A stretch of 64,000 nt of DNA from Macrotis lagotis. Its lineage: Eukaryota; Chordata; Mammalia; Peramelemorphia; Peramelidae. Below the pieces are notes generated by a model. The model did no database searches. It was not told the DNA's origin and was given only the letters and a program-made list of their open reading frames with translations. The stretch covers positions 141,465,822 to 141,529,821 of the forward strand of contig NC_133658.1 in NCBI RefSeq assembly GCF_037893015.1. Reading direction: 5' to 3'. Shown piece by piece: positions 60,190 to 64,000 of the stretch; position 1 is the first letter of the stretch; the number at the start of each line of letters is the position of its first letter. A program made the translations under genes and the position numbers.

Positions 60190-61620
60190 AAAAAAGGAGT
60201 CAAGATATCATGTCATCAAATAACTGCCAAAAGGCAGCCAGAGGGCAAAATGAAAATAAAAATAAGTCTTCTGGTCACCCCCTGAAACTCCCAAATGAAA
60301 ACTCCCATGAATTTTATGGCCAAGATCTAGAGCTACCTTGTAGAAAATACATATAATTTACTAAGGAGACACAAATCAGCATCACACAATGAGAGGAGAG
60401 AGAACTTGGAATAAAATCCAAAAAGTAGCAATAATAATAATTAATAAAGAAAGCAAAAACCATAAAACTAAGAATGACTTGCCCAGAAAAATGAATAAAA
60501 TCCTACAGGGGGAAAAAATAGACCTTTAATCTAAGAGGACATCAAAACATTCCTGATGAAAAGACCAAAAATGAGTAGAAACTTTGACATACAAATAAAT
60601 ACAGGAATCAATTGAAGCCTAAAGAGGAAAATACATACGTAAGTAAATGTTGGTAATTAAAAGGAAATAGGTAATTTACATTCTATTAGGAAAAGAAACT
60701 CCTCTTGGAATCATGACCTTAAAAAAAAAGAAAAGGGAGGGAAGCTAATGCAAGGAAGATTGTTCAAGAACAAAACTATACAAACAAGGTCTATAGCAAG
60801 GATGCACTAATAATTACAAAAGCTTACAGCAAAACCTACCCCCACACACACACACTTCAAGCCCCTTCTTTACAGTGTCTTGAGACTGTGGGAGTTTGCC
60901 TAGGCCAAGTCAGATAGCCAGTGTTGTTGTAAAAGTCAGGCATGAATCCCATGATACTATTATGACCAAGTCTGAACTTTTAGTGCTGGGGCAGAGAATG
61001 AGAGGGAATAGGATAGGATAACCAGGACATGACACTGAGGGGGAATGATTTGGAGTTTTTCAGCAGTCCATCAAGCCTGAGGGAAAGAGCATCTAGCTAG
61101 GGCCAGTTGTGATCAAAATTATTTAGTTAAGAGAACTAGTCGTGGTCTTTGGGAAATAAAACAACAAAACTGCCCAACATTGGAGATCTTCAAAGAAATC
61201 ACCGTCATAGGATTAAGAGTAAAAAAAAATGAATAGGGGAAAATCATGAAGAAGAAAAAATGATTGAATTTATCAAAGATCTCAGGAAGAAGAAAACTAA
61301 GGCCTTCAAAATAAGCAAATGAATCAACGAGGAATATGTTAAGACCAGAAGGAAATATGTTTTTTTTCCATATCTGAAGTAAATAATGAACAAGGGTTCA
61401 TTGTAGGAGAGGAGAAAAAATGAGAATCTATTTGACTAAGGGGAAAATAGGGTGAATAAGTGTATAACTAGATAAAAAAGTGAGAAGGAACTAATTAAAC
61501 CTCAAAAAGGAAAGGAAAAGGGAACAAAGGAATCAGGGGAAAGAGGAAGAGAGCCAATGGGAATAGGACCATCTTTTTAAAAAATAAGGTAAAGGAATAT
61601 AATATTGTGTTTATAGCACT
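60190..61620 (+). repeat. Purine-rich LINE-like sequence
   Basis: Contains 'cattcctgatgaaaagaccaaaaatgagtag', which parallels 52270-52310, and purine-rich text like 52500-52650. I take it as the same LINE region in a diverged copy, with uncertain borders. No intact frame. Confidence 0.5.
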
Positions 61621-61623
61621 AAA

Positions 61624-61756
61624 GGGGCAGCTAGGAGGCACAGTAGATAGAGCACTGGCCCTAGAGTTAGGAAGACCTGTATTCAAATCTGACCTCAGAC
61701 AATAATTACCTGTGTGACTTTGGGCAAGTCACTTAACCTCATTGCCTTGGAAAAAC
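61624..61756 (+). mobile_element. WSINE-like SINE, plus, diverged
   Basis: GGGGCAGCTAGGAGGCACAG start. A short deletion removes part of the spacer ('cagacaataattacctgtgtg'). Confidence 0.92.
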
Positions 61757-62428
61757 AAAAACAAAATCAAAGGAATCTAAAAAGCAAGAATTGTCTCATA
61801 TTATCAAACAAAAACACTGAGAAGATAGAGTAATTAGCAAAGAAAATATAATGTGCCAAAAGAACCACAAGCAACAAATCATTATCAGTAATAAACTTAA
61901 TAATAATCAATGCTTTAGTATCCAAATTCACAATGGAATTGCAAAAGAATGTCTTTCTCAGCTTTGAACTTTAGTTAGTCTGAAGGGCTCAGACTAGATG
62001 ACCTCTATAGTCCATTTTGGCATTTTAGATCTATGATCCTATGATCTTAAGAGCATATACAAATACCCCATGGTATTTGAGCATAATTAGTGACTGCAGT
62101 AAGTTTCAGCCTTCCTCACACTACGGTTTCCCTGTGACGGTGTTCTCACATTCAAACACAGATAAAGAACTTGAAAAGTTATGGTCATAATAGCCTATCA
62201 TTGGCAAGCCAACAGCATATTTTAATGATCTTTTCTTTTGAGAGAAATAGAATTGTCTCATGTCTCAGTCATTTTTTGAATTATTAAAATTTCTATTGTG
62301 AAATATTTATTTTTATTTTCAGCCTATTTAAGGCATTTAAACTCAATACTCAGAGTTTTTTCATAGATTGAGAAATGTATGTGCATTTAGAAATAATATT
62401 TCTGACAAGCTATTCAATTTATTTTTAG

Positions 62429-62633
62429 GCTTTCCAGTGGCATTAAGGTCTTTAGCCATTGCAGCTTGAATGACCTTCAAAATTTCATTTCAAAGACTGG
62501 AGCCAAATGTCTTAAAAATCAACCGACTCTTAAATTTTTCGTCTCTCACTTCTCTCAAACCTCTGCAACTGCTTCCACCTGTGGGAATTATATAGTGTCT
62601 GATGATGAAGACTGTGACTGTGGTCCTCCATCG
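62429..62633 (+). CDS. ADAM32: ADAM32 exon 12: end of metalloprotease-like domain and start of disintegrin domain
   Basis: 205 nt, phase 2 in and phase 0 out, residues 352-420. Acceptor CAATTTATTTTTAG, donor CCATCG/GTAAAT. Reads SSGIKVFSHCSLNDLQNFIS then KTGAKCLKNQP, matching ADAM32 best at this spot. A Ser/Thr-rich linker follows, then CGNYIVSDDEDCDCG, the first cysteines of the disintegrin domain (family pattern CGN-x(5-6)-E-x-CDCG). If the donor were not used, the frame would run 17 more codons to a TGA at 62685-62687. Exon 13 and the rest of the disintegrin domain are beyond the window. The donor is good enough that I prefer splicing here. Confidence 0.9.
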
Positions 62634-63157
62634 GTAAATATTATCACAAACTTTACTGTGAATATTCCTTATTTTGAATTGCTATGAGTAAATAATATCT
62701 CCTTTAAAATATGAATATTTAGCAAAATAAAAAGCAAAGTCAAACTAAAAAGCAATTATTTAAGTCTTATTGTGGTACATAGGAGAGTTAACTAGACTGT
62801 GGAGTTTTGAGTAAGTCTAAAAAGTGCCACCAAAAAATATCTGTTGTTGAAAAAACTGGGCATGGAGTTCTTTCTCCCCTCATCCCTATGTAATATTTTT
62901 GAATTGAAGTTTTACTAATGCTTTTGTTTTTTAGGTCACGATCATTTCCAGATTTATCCCTTCTCTCCCCTCCCCACCACCTGTTGAATTATTCTTCACT
63001 TGTTAAAAAGAAAAACTGTTAAACAAAATCAACCGATACAGCTACCATTTCTGGCAATCTGACCAACATTTTATACTCTTATCACCCATTCCTCCAAAAT
63101 AAAAGAGGAATGATTTCTTCCATTTATTTCTTTTGTATTTTTTTTAAAAACTACCAT
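62634..63157. other. Start of intron 12, nothing clear
   Basis: AT-rich. No coding signal. Confidence 0.5.
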
Positions 63158-63335
63158 CTGTTGGTTCTTGACCTTTGTTATTGAAGAAGACCAAAATGAC
63201 ATCATTCTGTTTGAGACAGATTGCAGTGTGTCCTCCTGTGGCTGATCAGACCAAAACAAACTATGAATGCTCTACCACAGTTTGGGCACAAATAGTCTAT
63301 GTGAGCATCTGGGGTGGGTACTCTAAACTTACACA
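63158..63335 (-). repeat. RTE-like 3'-tail copy
   Basis: 'ttgttattgaagaagaccaaaatgacatcattctgtttgagacagattgcagtgtgtcc' closely parallels 13625-13690. It carries the tail only. Confidence 0.82.
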
Positions 63336-63555
63336 TATGTTTAATTACCATCCTCTTTTAAATCAGAACTATGTCTCTATATTTAGTTTTGCTTATTCCT
63401 AAGTTCTCTTTCCTACCTTACTTTAATTGTTTTTCCCCAAGTTCTCTGAATTCATTTAAATGTTATTTATTTATTATTTCTTAGTTTGATAATTTCCTCT
63501 TCTTATGTAGAAAAGAATGTGATTTAAAACTCTCTAAGCTCTCCCTTACACAACC

Positions 63556-63714
63556 TTTTTTTTATTTTTTTAGGTTTTTACAAGGCAAATGGGGTCAAGT
63601 GGCTTGCCCAAGGCCACATAGCTAGCTAATTAGTAAGTGTCTGAGGCAGATTTGAACTCAGGTACTCCTGACTCCAGGGTGAGTGCACTATCCACTGCAC
63701 TACCTAGCTGCCCC
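63556..63714 (-). mobile_element. WSINE-like SINE, minus
   Basis: T-rich start and a full body ending CTACCTAGCTGCCCC. The remaining 286 bases to the window end hold nothing that I recognise. Confidence 0.94.
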
Positions 63715-64000
63715 TCTACTTCCCTTTCAAATGAAATGAAATGAGAGAAAATGAAAGCAGGCCCAGAGAGCTGCCAAGCAGGGACACCACCTTCCCCCTG
63801 CCCCGGCAACTGCTTCCAGAGCCCTCATGTAATTTTTATTGTATTATCATCTAAAAAGAATGCATTTAATATTTCTGCCTTTCTACATTTGATTATGGCC
63901 TAATACTTAGTCAATTTTTGTGTAGGTGACATGCACCACTAAGAAAAAGATATGTTCTTTTCTATCCCTATTCAATTTTTCCAGAGATGTCATATGTAAC

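Larger units (their letters stand above)
3690..62633 (+). other. ADAM32: ADAM32-like gene, 5' part (exons 1-12), runs off the window
   Basis: Twelve exons on the + strand join into one open frame of 420 codons with consistent phases and canonical GT/AG borders. Domain order: signal peptide (about 1-19), prodomain (about 20-187), metalloprotease-like domain (about 188-393), short linker, then the start of a disintegrin domain (CGN at about 403, CDCG near 415). The protease site has lost all three zinc-binding His and the catalytic Glu. Family members of this type are testis-expressed, membrane-anchored sperm or germ-cell surface proteins with a presumed adhesion or chaperone-like role rather than proteolysis. 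The match is best to ADAM32, notably the VPEKI stretch, the exon 9 segment and the exon 12 segment. ADAM18, ADAM3 and ADAM5 are close paralogues in the same genomic cluster, and some exons (5, 10) resemble them almost as well. Sequestrin-like sequons N37, N51 and N125 are visible. The frame shows no stops or frameshifts, so this part appears functional. Confidence 0.8.

Noticed and set aside
62634..62687. Read-through of exon 12 as the true gene end
   Set aside because: The frame stops 17 codons after a good donor (GTAAAT) with no polyadenylation context recognised, and the disintegrin domain would be cut after its first cysteines.
1..64000. CRISPR array, prokaryotic operon or phage content
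   Set aside because: No regularly spaced repeats with unique spacers were seen. Introns, SINEs and LINEs show mammalian DNA.

Overview
The window is mammalian nuclear DNA, most likely from a marsupial. The main evidence is a large, well-preserved family of tRNA-derived SINEs of the marsupial WSINE/MAR type (about 22 copies of one family, many with clear target-site duplications). Fragments of L1, L2, MIR/CORE-SINE, RTE-type and hAT elements fill most of the rest. Base composition is AT-rich except for one CpG-rich block at about 3,490-4,180. There is no bacterial or phage content.

The only protein-coding gene I can support is the 5' part of an ADAM-family gene on the + strand, best matched to ADAM32. 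It is a catalytically dead, sperm/testis-type ADAM of the ADAM2/3/5/18/32 group. Twelve exons were found by reading frame, splice signals and homology: 3690-3747, 8755-8831, 11598-11659, 20094-20172, 24350-24426, 25437-25614, 30484-30552, 43361-43432, 43787-43953, 49180-49261, 57957-58090 and 62429-62633. Exon phases agree at every junction. The joined frame is 1,260 nt (420 codons) without a stop. It covers the signal peptide, the prodomain, the metalloprotease-like domain with its zinc-binding site lost, and the first residues of the disintegrin domain. The rest of the gene (remaining disintegrin, Cys-rich, EGF-like, membrane segment, 3' UTR) must lie beyond base 64,000.

Layout: 1-2.8 kb is intergenic with old repeat debris. 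A 5'-truncated L1 lies at 2.79-3.41 kb. The CpG-rich promoter and exon 1 are at 3.5-3.75 kb. From 3.75 to 64 kb are introns 1-11 and the start of intron 12, heavily colonised by transposons. Notable items are a decayed RTE-like element in intron 3 (13.6-16.4 kb), a minus-oriented LTR with 6-bp target duplications and a nested SINE in intron 7 (34.1-35.3 kb), a pile-up of minus-strand L1 pieces in intron 7 (35.3-43.2 kb), and a plus-strand L1 3' end in intron 10 (52.9-54 kb).

I saw no convincing undescribed system. The most useful observations are the protease-dead active site, a tandemly duplicated GC-box/ETS promoter module, a weak exon 5 donor site, and several datable nested insertions. 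Repeat family names are from recognition of sequence style, not from a database search, and repeat edges without a target-site duplication are approximate.
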